Positions 42,045 to 51,967 of a stretch of DNA of 64,000 bases are shown here, piece after piece; within the stretch, counting starts at the first letter, position 1; each line of letters opens with the position of its first letter. The stretch spans positions 62,001 through 126,000 of the forward strand of contig CAVVTR010000007.1 in assembly GCA_963751245.1 (NCBI GenBank), read 5' to 3'. Made by a program: the position numbers and the translations under genes. Under the pieces are notes generated by a model, which did no database searches, was not told the DNA's origin, and was given only the letters and a program-made list of their open reading frames with translations. Source of the stretch: CAVVTR01 sp963751245. Lineage in GTDB: Bacteria > Acidobacteriota > Thermoanaerobaculia > Thermoanaerobaculales > Thermoanaerobaculaceae.

Positions 42045-44759
42045 CTACAGGGCGACCGGGTCGGCGGCCTCGGGGTCGACGCCCAGCGCCTCGATGGCTC
42101 CGGCCACCTCGTCGACACCGCCGCTGCCGCCCCTGGCCAGCGCCGCCAGCGCCGCCACCACCACGTGCTCCGCATCCACCTCGAAGTGCCGGCGCAGCCC
42201 CTCGCGGGTGTCGGACAGCCCGTAGCCGTCCGTCCCCAGGGAGGTGAAGTCGCGCCCAATCCACCGGGCCACCATGTCCGGCACCGCGCGCAGATAGTCG
42301 GTGGCTGCGACCACGGGCCCCTCGGCGCCCTCGAGCTGCCCGGTCAGATAGGGCACGCGGGGCTCCTGCCCGGGGTGCAGCCGGTTCCAGCGCCCGGCGG
42401 CGAGGGCGTCGGCCCGCAGCTGCTGGTAGCTGGTCACGCTCCACACGTCGGCGCCCACACCGTAGCGCTCGGAGAGGATGTCCGAGGCGCGCAGCACCTC
42501 GCGGAGGATGGTGCCGCTGCCGAACAGCTGTACGCGCCGTCCGGCCGCTGCCGGGGACTGCCGGAACCGGTACATGCCGCGGACGATGCCCTCCGTCACG
42601 CCCTCGGGCATGGGCGGCATCTGGTAGTTCTCGTTGTAGGCGGTGACGTAGTAGAAGCAGTCCTCCTCGTCCTCGACCATGCGGCGCAGGCCGTCCTTGA
42701 CGATCACCGCCAGCTCGTAGGCGAACGCCGGGTCGTAGGCGCGGACGTTGGGCACCACCGAGAAGAGCAGGTGGCTGTGCCCGTCGTCGTGCTGCAGCCC
42801 CTCCCCGTGCAGCGTGGTGCGGCCGGCGGTGCCGCCGATGAGGAAGCCCCTCCCGCGGGCGTCGCCGAACGCCCAGACGAGGTCGCCGACGCGCTGGAAG
42901 CCGAACATGGAGTAGAACAGGAAGAACGGCACCATCGTCAGCCCGTGGGTGGCATACGAGGTCCCCGCCGCCGTGAACGACGCCATCGATCCCGCCTCGG
43001 TGATCCCCTCCTCGAGGATCTGGCCGTCCTTCTGCTCCTGGTAGCGGAGGATCAGCTTGTGGTCCACGGGCTCGTAGAGCTGCCCCTTCGAGGCGTAGAT
43101 GCCCACCTCGCGGAACAGCGACTCCATGCCGAACGTGCGCGCCTCGTCGGGGATGATGGGCACGATCCGCCGCCCCAGCTCCTCGTCCCGCACCAGCTTG
43201 CGGAGCATCTGCACCAGCGCCATGGTGGTGGAGACCTCGCGGTTCTCCGGGGTCCCCTGGAAGAACTCGGAGAACACCTCGTCCCCCGGCAGCGCCGGCG
43301 CGCTCGCCTGGACCTTGCGCAGCGGCAGCGTCCCGCCGAGGGCGGCGCGGCGCTCGGCGAGGTAGCGCACCTCCTCGCTGTCCGGGCCCGGGTGGTAGTA
43401 GGGGGGCATCCCCTCCTCCAGGGCGCCGTCCTCGATGGGCAGGTGCAACACGTCGCGGAACGCCTTGAGCTGCGCGGCGTCGAGCTTCTTCATCTGGTGG
43501 GTGGCGTTCTTGCCCTGGAAGTCCTTGCCCAGCGCCCAGCCCTTCACCGTCTTGACCAGGATCGCCGTGGGCCGGCCGTTCCTCTCCACGGCCATGGCAT
43601 AGGCGGCGTACAGCTTGCGGTAGTCGTGGCCGCCGAACTTCAGGTTGAGGATCTCGGAGTCGGACAGGTCCCTGACCAGCTCGAGCAGGCGGGGTTCGGC
43701 GCCGAAGAAGTGCTGGCGCATGAACGCGCCGCCCTCGACGGCGTAACGCTGCCACCAGCCGTCGACCACGGTGTTGAGCCGCTCCACCAGGAGCCCGTGC
43801 TCGTCCCGCCGCAGCAGCTCGTCCCACTCGCGGCCGAGGACCACCTTGATCACGTTCCACCCTGCCCCGCGGAACTCGGCCTCGAGCTCCTGGATGATCT
43901 TGCCGTTGCCGCGCACCGGACCGTCGAGGCGCTGCAGGTTGCAGTTGACCACGAAGATCAGGTTGTCGAGCCCCTCGTCGGCGGCCACGTGGAGGGCGCC
44001 CAGGGCCTCCGGCTCGTCGGTCTCGCCGTCGCCCACGAACGCCCACACCCGCGAGCCGCTGGTGTCCTTCAGACCCCGGTTGTGCAGGTAGCGGGAGAAG
44101 CGCGCCTGGTAGATGGCGTTCAGCGGCCCGAGGCCCATGGACACCGTGGGGAACTCCCAGATCTCCGGCATGCGCCTCGGGTGCGGGTAGGAGGACAGCC
44201 CGTGCCCGGTGGTCTCGCGGCGGAACGCGTCCAGGTTGTCCTCGGTGAGCCGGCCTTCCAGGAACAGGCGCGAGTAGATCCCCGGAGCGGCGTGGCCCTG
44301 GTAGTACACCTGGTCGCCGTCCCCGTCCGCCTTGCCGCGGAAGAAGTGGTTGAACCCCACCTCGTACTGGGCCGCGGAGGACGCGTAGGTGGACAGGTGG
44401 CCGCCGATGCCCGGGTACTCGTGGTTGGCCCGGGTGACCATGGCCATGGCGTTCCAGCGGATGATGCGGCGGATGCGCTTCTCCAGGGCCTCGTCGCCGG
44501 GGAACTCCGGCTCCTGCTCCGGCGAGATGGTGTTGATGTACGGGGTCTGGACCAGCTCCATCCCGAGGTGCTGCATGCGCGCCCGCTTGAGGAGCTTGCG
44601 CAGCAGGAACTGGGCGCGGGCGGGGCCGCCGTCCTCGAGCACCGCGTCGAGGGACTCGATCCACTCCCGGGTCTCCCCGGGGTCCGCGTCGTACAGCTGG
44701 TGCTTGAAGCTCGATTCGAAGTCGATCCTGGGGGGCTTGTCGCCGCTTCTCGTGCTCAA
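42045..44759 (-). CDS. aceE: Pyruvate dehydrogenase E1 component, homodimeric type
   Basis: This 904-residue protein is a full-length AceE. It has the N-terminal region typical of the homodimeric enzyme (YINTISPEQEPEFPGD), GHLSTYASSA, and the TPP motif GDGETDEPEA...NCNLQRLDGPVRGN near residue 250. It decarboxylates pyruvate and passes the acetyl group to E2 lipoyl domains; E2 and E3 genes are not in the window. The start is TTG at 44759, preceded by GGGAGG at five bases. A TACAAT box on the minus strand at 44862-44867 may be its promoter. The cupin gene follows. Confidence 0.97.
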   Translation of the reverse strand: MSTRSGDKPPRIDFESSFKHQLYDADPGETREWIESLDAVLEDGGPARAQFLLRKLLKRARMQHLGMELVQTPYINTISPEQEPEFPGDEALEKRIRRIIRWNAMAMVTRANHEYPGIGGHLSTYASSAAQYEVGFNHFFRGKADGDGDQVYYQGHAAPGIYSRLFLEGRLTEDNLDAFRRETTGHGLSSYPHPRRMPEIWEFPTVSMGLGPLNAIYQARFSRYLHNRGLKDTSGSRVWAFVGDGETDEPEALGALHVAADEGLDNLIFVVNCNLQRLDGPVRGNGKIIQELEAEFRGAGWNVIKVVLGREWDELLRRDEHGLLVERLNTVVDGWWQRYAVEGGAFMRQHFFGAEPRLLELVRDLSDSEILNLKFGGHDYRKLYAAYAMAVERNGRPTAILVKTVKGWALGKDFQGKNATHQMKKLDAAQLKAFRDVLHLPIEDGALEEGMPPYYHPGPDSEEVRYLAERRAALGGTLPLRKVQASAPALPGDEVFSEFFQGTPENREVSTTMALVQMLRKLVRDEELGRRIVPIIPDEARTFGMESLFREVGIYASKGQLYEPVDHKLILRYQEQKDGQILEEGITEAGSMASFTAAGTSYATHGLTMVPFFLFYSMFGFQRVGDLVWAFGDARGRGFLIGGTAGRTTLHGEGLQHDDGHSHLLFSVVPNVRAYDPAFAYELAVIVKDGLRRMVEDEEDCFYYVTAYNENYQMPPMPEGVTEGIVRGMYRFRQSPAAAGRRVQLFGSGTILREVLRASDILSERYGVGADVWSVTSYQQLRADALAAGRWNRLHPGQEPRVPYLTGQLEGAEGPVVAATDYLRAVPDMVARWIGRDFTSLGTDGYGLSDTREGLRRHFEVDAEHVVVAALAALARGGSGGVDEVAGAIEALGVDPEAADPVAL

Positions 44760-44861
44760 TCGGACCTCCCGTGCGGACGCGCCTCCCGCCGCCGCGGGTC
44801 GACCCCGCGTCCGGCGCCGGAGCGTCCCGCCCTCGCGCTGAGACGGCGGTCACGCCGCCTC

Positions 44862-44867
44862 ATTGTA
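44862..44867 (-). promoter_or_regulatory. -10 box for aceE
   Basis: These bases read TACAAT on the minus strand, about 105 bases upstream of the aceE start. No clear -35 is visible, and the leader between contains nothing I recognise. Confidence 0.35.
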
Positions 44868-44939
44868 GGTGCAACGCCGCGCCCCCGGCGGGTGTTCCTC
44901 CCTGGAGGGGCCCGCAGGAGAGACGCGGGCGTCTCGGCG

Positions 44940-44968
44940 TTGACATACTGGTGACGGAATGGTACATC
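44940..44968 (+). promoter_or_regulatory. Promoter of the small membrane protein gene
   Basis: TTGACA (44940-44945) is 17 bases from TACATC (44963-44968), which is preceded by TG as in an extended -10. It lies divergent from aceE and 30 bases before the gene start. Confidence 0.5.
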
Positions 44969-44997
44969 TTCAAACAGCTCGCAAAGGGAGATCCAGC

Positions 44998-45471
44998 ATG
45001 CAGGTCCTCCTCACGATCCTCGTCCTCGTCGGCGGCGCCGGTACGCTGGCGGCCGCGCTGTTCGGAAAGCTGGCGACTTCGGGAACCGGCCGGACCCGCG
45101 CCCTCGTCTTCGCCTGGTCTGGACTCGCGACCTGGCTGTGCATCGCCCTCGTCGGCCTCGACCGCATGGGAGCGGGGCTCCTCGGCGTCCTCTTCGGGCT
45201 CGGCTGCGTCCTCGGGCTCACCGGCCTCGTGTGGATGCTGGCCACGCTGCCGCCGCGGCGCGAAGGCGCTCCGACGGCGAAGCCCTGGGCGCGCACCGCG
45301 GGGTTCGTCGCCGCCCTCGTGGCGGTGGACACCCTCACCGTGGCCGGGCTCCTGCAGCACCCCGCCTGGGTCCGCCTGGCCAGCGTCGCCTTCAGCCTCG
45401 GCGCCACCGGCGCCCTCGTCGCGGCGTACCACGCCCGGCGCCGGCGCGGTACGCCCCCCGCCGCGGCCTGA
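44998..45471 (+). CDS. Small integral membrane protein of unknown function
   Basis: This 157-residue protein has about four or five hydrophobic segments, including ILVLVGGAGTLAAALFG, ALVFAWSGLATWLCIAL, LLGVLFGLGCVLGLTGLVWML and AGFVAALVAVDTLTVAGLL, and ends in a basic tail ARRRR. I do not recognise a family. AGGGAG precedes the ATG at 44998, and a good promoter lies upstream. An upstream GTG-like start at 44959 is less likely. It stands alone between divergent aceE and the convergent ene-reductase. Confidence 0.65.
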   Translation: MQVLLTILVLVGGAGTLAAALFGKLATSGTGRTRALVFAWSGLATWLCIALVGLDRMGAGLLGVLFGLGCVLGLTGLVWMLATLPPRREGAPTAKPWARTAGFVAALVAVDTLTVAGLLQHPAWVRLASVAFSLGATGALVAAYHARRRRGTPPAAA

Positions 45472-45483
45472 GCGCGGCGGCGG

Positions 45484-46560
45484 TCAGCGCTGCGGCTTCG
45501 CCCGCAGGTACTGCTCCGGCCACCGCACCGCGTCGTCGCGGCCGAGCTCCCGGGCCGCGCGGAGCGGCCAGTACGGCTCGCGCAGGAACTGGCGGGCGAG
45601 CAGCACGAGGTCGGCCCGGCCCTCCCGGACGATGGCGTCGGCCTGCGCCGGCTCCGTGATCAGCCCCACCGCCCCCGAGGGCATGCCGGCCTCGCGGCGG
45701 ACCCGCTCCGCGAAGGGGACCTGGTAGCCGGGGGCCAGCGGGATGCGGGCGTGGGGCACGTTGCCGCCGGAGGAGCAGTCGATGAGGTCCACGCCCAGGG
45801 GCGCGAGCTCGCGGGCGAGGGCGACGGTGTCGTCGCCGTCCCAGCCGCCCTCCACCCAGTCCGTGGCCGAGACCCGCACCAGCAGGGGCCGGTCGCCGGG
45901 CCACACCTGCCGGACCGCCTCCACCACCTCGCACAGCAGCCGGATGCGGTGCTCGAAGCTGCCGCCGTAGCCGTCGCCCCGGCGGTTGGACAGCGGTGAC
46001 AGGAACGAGTGCAACAGGTAGCCGTGGGCGGCGTGGATCTCGACGGCCCCGAAGCCGGCGTCGAGGGCGCGCCGCGCGGCGGCGGCGAAGGCGGCCACCA
46101 CGGCCGCGATGGCTCCGGCGTCGAGCGGCTCGGGGACCGGGTAGCCCTCGGCGAACGGGATGGGGCTCGCCCCGACCACCGGCCACCCCTCCGGCGGCGC
46201 CACCGGGCCTCCCCCCTGCCACGGCGCCGCGGTGGAGGCCTTGCGGCCGGCGTGGGCGAGCTGGATGGCGGGCAGCGCGCCCAGGGAGCGGATGAAGGCC
46301 GCCACGCGGGCCAGCTCCGCCACGTGGCCGTCGCGCCAGATGCCCAGGTCCGCCGGCGAGATCCGCCCTTCCGGGACCACCGCCGAAGCCTCCGCGACGA
46401 CCAGGGCGGCACCGCCCACGGCCCGGCTGCCCAGGTGGACGAGGTGCCAGTCGTTCGCCACGCCGTCGCTGGCCGAGTACTGGCACATGGGAGAAACACC
46501 GATGCGGTTGCGCAGGATCGTCCCGCGCAGCTCGAGAGGCGTGAAGAGATCGGCGGTCAC
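45484..46560 (-). CDS. NADH:flavin oxidoreductase, YqjM-type ene-reductase
   Basis: This 358-residue FMN enzyme of the Old Yellow Enzyme group has SPMCQYSA with Cys26, as in YqjM-like members, QLAHAGRKA, EIHAAHGYLLHSFLSP with the paired histidines that bind the substrate carbonyl, and YGGS. It reduces alkenes next to a carbonyl using NAD(P)H; the natural substrate is unknown. GGAAGGAG lies before the GTG at 46560. It is 23 bases downstream of glgP on the same strand, probably co-transcribed. Confidence 0.92.
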   Translation of the reverse strand: MTADLFTPLELRGTILRNRIGVSPMCQYSASDGVANDWHLVHLGSRAVGGAALVVAEASAVVPEGRISPADLGIWRDGHVAELARVAAFIRSLGALPAIQLAHAGRKASTAAPWQGGGPVAPPEGWPVVGASPIPFAEGYPVPEPLDAGAIAAVVAAFAAAARRALDAGFGAVEIHAAHGYLLHSFLSPLSNRRGDGYGGSFEHRIRLLCEVVEAVRQVWPGDRPLLVRVSATDWVEGGWDGDDTVALARELAPLGVDLIDCSSGGNVPHARIPLAPGYQVPFAERVRREAGMPSGAVGLITEPAQADAIVREGRADLVLLARQFLREPYWPLRAARELGRDDAVRWPEQYLRAKPQR

Positions 46561-46583
46561 GGCAACTCCTTCCCCGGCGGCGG

Positions 46584-49082
46584 TCAGCCCGACTCCCCGG
46601 CGCGGCTCCGCCACCCCGCGGCGTGCACCGGCACCGGCTCGAGGTCCCACACCTCGCGGGCGTACTCGAGCACGGCCCGGTCCGCAGAGAAGCGGCCCAT
46701 GGCGGCGACGTTGCGGATGGCCTTCGCGGCCCACGCCCCGGGGTCGGCGAAGAGCGCCTCGACCCGCGCCTGAGCGTCGACGTAGGCGCGGTAGTCGGCG
46801 AGGACGAGGAAGCGGTCGCCGTGCTCCATCAGCGCCGCCCACACGTCGCGCAGCATCGCCGCGTCGCCGCCCACGAACACGCCCCGGCGCAGGTCCTCCA
46901 TGACGCCCGCCAGCTCGGGGTCGGCGGCGGCCACGGCCCGGGGATCGTAGTCCCCGGACAGCACCGCCTCGGCCTCGGCCGCCGCGAGCCCGAAGGTGAA
47001 GAAGCTGTCCTCCCCCACCGCCTCGCGGATCTCGATGTTGGCGCCGTCCAGGGTGCCGATGGTCAGCGCCCCGTTGAGGGCCAGCTTCATGTTGCCGGTG
47101 CCGGAGGCCTCCGTGCCGGCCGTGGAGATCTGCTCGGAGAGGTCGGCGGCGGGGATGATGATCTCCGCCAGGCTCACCCGGTAGTCGGGAACGAACGCCA
47201 CGCGGAGGCGTCCGGCCACGTCGGGGTCGGCGTTGACCACGTCGGCCACGCCGTTGATGAGCCGGATCACCTGCTTGGCCATGTGGTAGGCGGGCGCGGC
47301 CTTGCCGCCGAAGATCACAGTGCGCGGCACCACGGGCCGCCGGGGGTCGGCCTTGATCCGGCGGTACGCCGTGATGACGTGGAGGACGTTGAGCAGCTGC
47401 CGCTTGTACTCGTGCATGCGCTTGACCTGCACGTCGAACAGCGAGCCGGGGTCCACGTCCACGCCGCACAGACGCTTGAGCGCCGCGGCCAGTGCGGCCT
47501 TGTTGCCCCTCTTGATGGCGAGGAACTCGCCCTGGAAGGCGGGGTCGTCGGCGAAGCGGACGAGCTGGCCAAGCCGCTCGAGGTCTTTTTCCCAGCCGGC
47601 GCCGATGTGGGCCGTGACGGCCGCGGCGAGCGCCGGGTTGCACTCGGCCAGCCAGCGCCGGGGCGTGATGCCGTTGGTGATGGACACGAAACGCTCCGGC
47701 CACAGCGCCGCGAAGTCCGGCAGCACCTGCCGCTTGAGCAGCTCCGTGTGGAGCGTGGCCACGCCGTTGACGCGGTGGCTGCCCACCACCGCCAGATGCG
47801 CCATGCGGAACGCCTTGCGCCCGTTCTCGTCGACCAGGGAGAGACGGCGCAGCAGGTCCAGGTCGCCGGGGCGGCTCTCGCTCACCGATTCCAGGAAGCG
47901 CAGGTTGAGGTCGTAGAGGATCTGGGCGTGGCGCGGCAGCATCCGCTCCACCAGCGCCACCGGCCACACCTCCAGCGCCTCCGGGCGCAGGGTGTGGTTG
48001 GTGTAGCCACAGCAGGCGCGGGTGAGGGAGAACGCCTGCTGCCAGGGCAGGCCGGCCTCGTCGACGAGCAGGCGGAGGAGCTCGGCGACGGTCAGGGCGG
48101 GGTGGGTGTCGTTGAGCTGGAACGCCACCAGCTCCGGCAGCCGCGCCCAGGCCTCGCCGTGCTCCCGCCGGAAGCGCTTCACGACGTCACCGACCGCGCA
48201 GGCGGCGAGAAAGTACTCCTGGGTGAGGCGGAGCACGCGCCCCGCCTCGACGGCGTCGGAGGGATAGAGGACCTTGGTCACGGCCTCCACGTTCTCCCGG
48301 CTCGCCACCGCGCTCAGGAAGTCCCCGCGGGAGAACGTCTCGAAGTCGAACTCGTCGGGGGCGTCGGCCTTGAAGAGACGGAGGATCGCCACCGCATCGG
48401 TGCCGTGGCCGGCGACGAGGACGTCGTGGGGCACGCCCAGGAGCCGGTGCGCCGGGTGCCAGACGGAGCGCCGCCGGCCGTCGGGGCCCCCCACCCACTC
48501 CGTGAACCCCCCCAGCCCCACCTCCACGGTGAGGTCGGGACGGGGGATCTCCCAGGCGTAGCCGCCCTCCAGCCACTCGTCGGGGCGCTCCCGCTGCCAG
48601 CCCTCGGCCAGCTCCTGGCGGAAGATGCCGAAGTCGTAGCGGAGGCCGTAGCCGTAGGCGGGAAGCTCCAGGGTGGCCAGGGAGTCCAGGAAGCAGGCGG
48701 CGAGGCGGCCCAGGCCGCCGTTGCCCAGCCCCGGGTCCCGCTCCTCATCGACGAGGTCGTCCAGCTCGATGCCCAGCCCCGCGAGCGCCTGCCGCGCCGT
48801 CGCGGTGAGGTCGGTGGCGGCCAGGTTGTTCCTCACCAGGCGGCCGATGAGGTACTCCATGGAAAGGTAGTGGACCACCTTGGCGCCCTGCTTCCGCCAG
48901 GCTGTCTCCGAGGCGGCGAGGCGGTCGATGAGCGTCTCGCGGACGGCGAGCTGCAGGGCGCCCAGCTGGTCCGCCCGGCTCGCCCCGTCAAGGTCCACGC
49001 CGCGGATGTACCGCAGGTAGTGGACGAAACGCTGGCGGAAACGATCGGGTGTCAGCGGCGCAGGGCGTCCAAGTCCAGGCAA
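46584..49082 (-). CDS. glgP: Glycogen/maltodextrin phosphorylase
   Basis: The 832-residue protein is a full-length alpha-glucan phosphorylase: VHYLSMEYLIGR, LGNGGLGRLAACFLDS, FQLNDTHPAL, ITNGITPRRWL, VQVKRMHEYKRQ and the PLP lysine region ASGTGNMKLALNGALTIG. It releases glucose-1-phosphate from glycogen or maltodextrin. The best start is TTG at 49082, with GGAGGG four bases before it. With malQ and aldolase elsewhere in the window it fits glucan breakdown into glycolysis. Confidence 0.95.
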   Translation of the reverse strand: MPGLGRPAPLTPDRFRQRFVHYLRYIRGVDLDGASRADQLGALQLAVRETLIDRLAASETAWRKQGAKVVHYLSMEYLIGRLVRNNLAATDLTATARQALAGLGIELDDLVDEERDPGLGNGGLGRLAACFLDSLATLELPAYGYGLRYDFGIFRQELAEGWQRERPDEWLEGGYAWEIPRPDLTVEVGLGGFTEWVGGPDGRRRSVWHPAHRLLGVPHDVLVAGHGTDAVAILRLFKADAPDEFDFETFSRGDFLSAVASRENVEAVTKVLYPSDAVEAGRVLRLTQEYFLAACAVGDVVKRFRREHGEAWARLPELVAFQLNDTHPALTVAELLRLLVDEAGLPWQQAFSLTRACCGYTNHTLRPEALEVWPVALVERMLPRHAQILYDLNLRFLESVSESRPGDLDLLRRLSLVDENGRKAFRMAHLAVVGSHRVNGVATLHTELLKRQVLPDFAALWPERFVSITNGITPRRWLAECNPALAAAVTAHIGAGWEKDLERLGQLVRFADDPAFQGEFLAIKRGNKAALAAALKRLCGVDVDPGSLFDVQVKRMHEYKRQLLNVLHVITAYRRIKADPRRPVVPRTVIFGGKAAPAYHMAKQVIRLINGVADVVNADPDVAGRLRVAFVPDYRVSLAEIIIPAADLSEQISTAGTEASGTGNMKLALNGALTIGTLDGANIEIREAVGEDSFFTFGLAAAEAEAVLSGDYDPRAVAAADPELAGVMEDLRRGVFVGGDAAMLRDVWAALMEHGDRFLVLADYRAYVDAQARVEALFADPGAWAAKAIRNVAAMGRFSADRAVLEYAREVWDLEPVPVHAAGWRSRAGESG

Positions 49083-49268
49083 GATCCCTCCGGCGGCGCG
49101 ACCGCCCGGGCGGCGGCCGCCCGCGGCGTCAGTATACCCACCCGCCCGGCGCGGGCCGCCGTCCGCGATGGGCAACGCCCCGCGAGGGGGCGGGCTTCCC
49201 GGTCGGGGGCGCCTCGCTGGTATGGTTGCGGGGCAACCGGGAGCTTCGCCGCCCCGGGGGAGGTGTCC

Positions 49269-50945
49269 GTGCGTTGGTCCCGACTCGTCGTCGTCCTCGC
49301 GGCCGCCCTGTGCGCCGCACCCCTGCTCTCCGCCCAGCCGCCCCGCCTGGTGCTCTTCGTCAGCGTGGACCAGCTCCGGGCCGACCACCCCCCCCGCTAC
49401 GCGGAGCAGGAGCTCCCGGAGAACGGGGAGCGCGGTCCCGGCGGCTTCCGCTTCCTGGCCGGCGGCGCCGTCTACACCGCGGCGCGCGTCGCCCACGTGC
49501 CGGCGGAGACCGGCCCCGGCCACGCCACCCTCCTCACCGGCTCAGCACCCTGCCTGGACGGCATCGTCGCCAACGACTGGTACGACCGGACCGCCGGGAA
49601 AGTACGGTACTGCGTGGACGACGGCTCGGTGAGCCTGGTCGGCGGCACGGGCCGTCCGGTCTCGCCCCGCGCGCTCCGGGTCACCACGGTAGGCGACGAG
49701 CTCAAGCTGGCCACCGCCGGCAACGCCCGCGTGGTGAGCCTGGCCTTCAAGGACCGCGCCGCGGTTCTCATGGCGGGTCACGCCGCCGACGACGTGCTGT
49801 GGCTGGACCGCGCCGGGAACTGGGTGACGAGCACCTTCTACGCCGCCGCGCTGCCGGAGTGGGCGAGCCGCCTCAACGCCGAACGCTTCATCGACACCTA
49901 CTTCGAGCGCACCGGCAGCCCGGACCGCGTGTGGACGCCCCTCCTCGACGCCTCGGCCTACGCCCTCACCCGCCCCGCCGCGGGCGGCGGGGGGGTCGTG
50001 TTCCGGCACGTCCTCGACGAGAGCTACCCCGGCTGCGAGAGCGCCGTCTGCGCCTTTGTCCGCTCCGGCCTCGGCAACGACTACCTCTTCGAGGCGGCGC
50101 GCCGGGCGGTGGTCGCCGAGGGGCTCGGACGCGACGACGTGCCCGACCTCCTCGCCCTCAGCCTGTCGAGCAACGACTCCGTCGGCCACCGGTACGGCCC
50201 GTACTCGCCGGAGATCATGGACGTCACGCTCCGCACCGACCGGGCCCTGGCCGCCTTCCTCGCCTTCCTCGACAGCCGGGTCCCGGGCGGCCTGGACCGG
50301 GTCCTGGTGGTCCTCACCGCCGACCATGGCCTGGCGCCGGCGCCCGAGGAGCTCCAGGATGACGCCCGGGTGGCCGCGCTCCGCGTCAGGCCCGGCGCCG
50401 TGGCGGCGGCCGCCGAGACCGCTCTGGAGGCGCGCTTCGGGACCGGGCCGTGGGTGCTCGCGCCGGCCGCCGACAACGGCGACACCGGCCCCTACCTCTA
50501 CCTGGACCGCACCCGGCTCGCCGCGGAGGAGATCCCCGCCGCCGGGGCCGAGGAGGTGGCGGCGCAGGCGGCGGCGGGCGTCCCGGGCGTGCTCGCCGCG
50601 TTCACTCGCTCGCAGCTGCTCGCGGGGGCGGTGCCCCCCTGGCCGTGGGTGCGCTCCGTGACCAACGGCTTCCACCCCGTCCTCTCCGGCGACGTCGTGG
50701 TCGTCCCCGCCCCGGGGTCCTCCTGGAGCGGCTCCGACTCCGGCTCCGGGCACGGCGCCCCGTGGCCCCCCGACACCCGCGTCCCGTTGCTGCTGCGGGG
50801 ACCCGGGATCCACGCCGGCACGTTCTCCCGGCCGGTCACCACCATGGACGTCGCACCGACGATCACGCAGATCCTGGGCATCGCCACCCCCTCCGGCTGT
50901 CTCGGGGAGCCCCTCCGGGAGGCGCTGGACAGCGGCGTCTCCTGA
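49269..50945 (+). CDS. Secreted alkaline phosphatase superfamily protein (PafA-like)
   Basis: The 558-residue protein has a Sec signal (about 1-22, ending near LLSAQ), so it acts in the periplasm or outside. It belongs to the alkaline phosphatase/phosphodiesterase superfamily: VSVDQLRADH with metal-binding Asp34, ETGPGHATLLTGS with the likely Thr nucleophile near 81, ANDWYD, SNDSVGHRYGP and TADHGL. It probably hydrolyses phosphate monoesters. The GTG start at 49269 follows GGGGGAGG. It is divergent from glgP. Confidence 0.88.
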   Translation: MRWSRLVVVLAAALCAAPLLSAQPPRLVLFVSVDQLRADHPPRYAEQELPENGERGPGGFRFLAGGAVYTAARVAHVPAETGPGHATLLTGSAPCLDGIVANDWYDRTAGKVRYCVDDGSVSLVGGTGRPVSPRALRVTTVGDELKLATAGNARVVSLAFKDRAAVLMAGHAADDVLWLDRAGNWVTSTFYAAALPEWASRLNAERFIDTYFERTGSPDRVWTPLLDASAYALTRPAAGGGGVVFRHVLDESYPGCESAVCAFVRSGLGNDYLFEAARRAVVAEGLGRDDVPDLLALSLSSNDSVGHRYGPYSPEIMDVTLRTDRALAAFLAFLDSRVPGGLDRVLVVLTADHGLAPAPEELQDDARVAALRVRPGAVAAAAETALEARFGTGPWVLAPAADNGDTGPYLYLDRTRLAAEEIPAAGAEEVAAQAAAGVPGVLAAFTRSQLLAGAVPPWPWVRSVTNGFHPVLSGDVVVVPAPGSSWSGSDSGSGHGAPWPPDTRVPLLLRGPGIHAGTFSRPVTTMDVAPTITQILGIATPSGCLGEPLREALDSGVS

Positions 50946-51024
50946 GCCCCCCGGGCCGTCCTCCCGGCACCGGGAAACATTCCCGTACCCCCGGGGCGTT
51001 GCCGACATCGTCGGGAGGCGGGAC

Positions 51025-51927
51025 ATGCGCGTCGCGTTCATCGGACTGGGGAGAATGGGGCTGCCCATGGCGGCCAACGTGCTGCGGGCCGGGCACCGGC
51101 TCACCGTGTACAACCGCACCGCGAGCCGCGCCGACGCGCTGGCGGCGGAGGGCGCGGCGGTGGCGGCGACGCCGGCCGGGGCCGCGCGCGGGGCCGAGGT
51201 CCTCGTCACCATGCTGGCCGATGATTCCGCCGTTGAGTCCGTCCTGTTCGGGGACGACGGAGCCACTGCCCCGGAGGGCGCGTTCGGCGCCCTGCCCCGG
51301 GGTGCCGCCCACGTGTCCATGAGCACCATCGGCGTGGCGCTCTCGCGCCGCCTCGCCGCTCGGCACGCCGCGGCCGGCCACGACTACCTGGCGGCACCGG
51401 TGTTCGGGCGGCCCGAGGCCGCCGAGGCCGGCAGGCTCCGCCCCGTGGTGGCGGGGCCCGCAGCGGTGGTGGCGCGGTGCCGCCCCGTGCTCGAGGCGGT
51501 GGGGCGGGAGGTGTTCGTGCTGGGCGAGGACCCTGGCCTGGCAAACACCGTCAAGCTCGCGGGCAACTTCGTGCTGGCCTCCGCCATCGAGGCGCTGGGC
51601 GAGGCGATCGCCCTGGTGCGCAAGTCCGGCGGGGAGGCTTCGGCGTTCATGGAGGTCATGAACGCCCTGTTCGCCTCCCCCGTCTACGCGAGCTACGGCG
51701 GGCTCATCGTCGAGGAGCGCTACGAGCCCGCCGGCTTCGCCTTCCGCCTGGGGCTCAAGGACCTGCTCCTGGCCCTCGCCGCCGGCGGTGCGGAGGAGGT
51801 GCCCCTGCCGCTGGCGTCGGTGCTCCGGGACCACTTCCTCACCGGGGTGGCGGGCGGGCTCGGCGACGCGGACTGGGCGGCGCTGGGCCGGCTGGCCGCG
51901 GGCCGGGCGGGCCTCGGACCGTCCTGA
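51025..51927 (+). CDS. 3-Hydroxyisobutyrate dehydrogenase family oxidoreductase
   Basis: This 300-residue protein has the NAD(P)-binding FIGLGRMGLPMAANVL with GLGRMG at 7-12, the substrate-binding STIGV and the catalytic Lys177 in NTVKLAGNF. It is the usual length. It oxidises beta-hydroxy acids or reduces small aldehydes such as glyoxylate, succinate semialdehyde or tartronate semialdehyde; the exact substrate is unknown. GGGAGG lies before the ATG at 51025. It is convergent with the TPP-enzyme operon, which could make a compatible aldehyde. Confidence 0.88.
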   Translation: MRVAFIGLGRMGLPMAANVLRAGHRLTVYNRTASRADALAAEGAAVAATPAGAARGAEVLVTMLADDSAVESVLFGDDGATAPEGAFGALPRGAAHVSMSTIGVALSRRLAARHAAAGHDYLAAPVFGRPEAAEAGRLRPVVAGPAAVVARCRPVLEAVGREVFVLGEDPGLANTVKLAGNFVLASAIEALGEAIALVRKSGGEASAFMEVMNALFASPVYASYGGLIVEERYEPAGFAFRLGLKDLLLALAAGGAEEVPLPLASVLRDHFLTGVAGGLGDADWAALGRLAAGRAGLGPS

Positions 51928-51967
51928 ACGGCGGCGGATCCGCGGACGACAGGGGCGCCCGCGGCGC

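Noticed and set aside
42165..44954. A 929-codon open frame on the plus strand opposite aceE
   Set aside because: It is antisense to a complete, well-conserved aceE, is rich in His, Ala and Gly with no domain, and is the kind of shadow frame expected at high GC.
46623..49268. Upstream 880 codons of an open frame that continues into the phosphatase
   Set aside because: This part is antisense to glgP; only the portion from the GTG at 49269, with a signal peptide and ribosome-binding site, is a gene.
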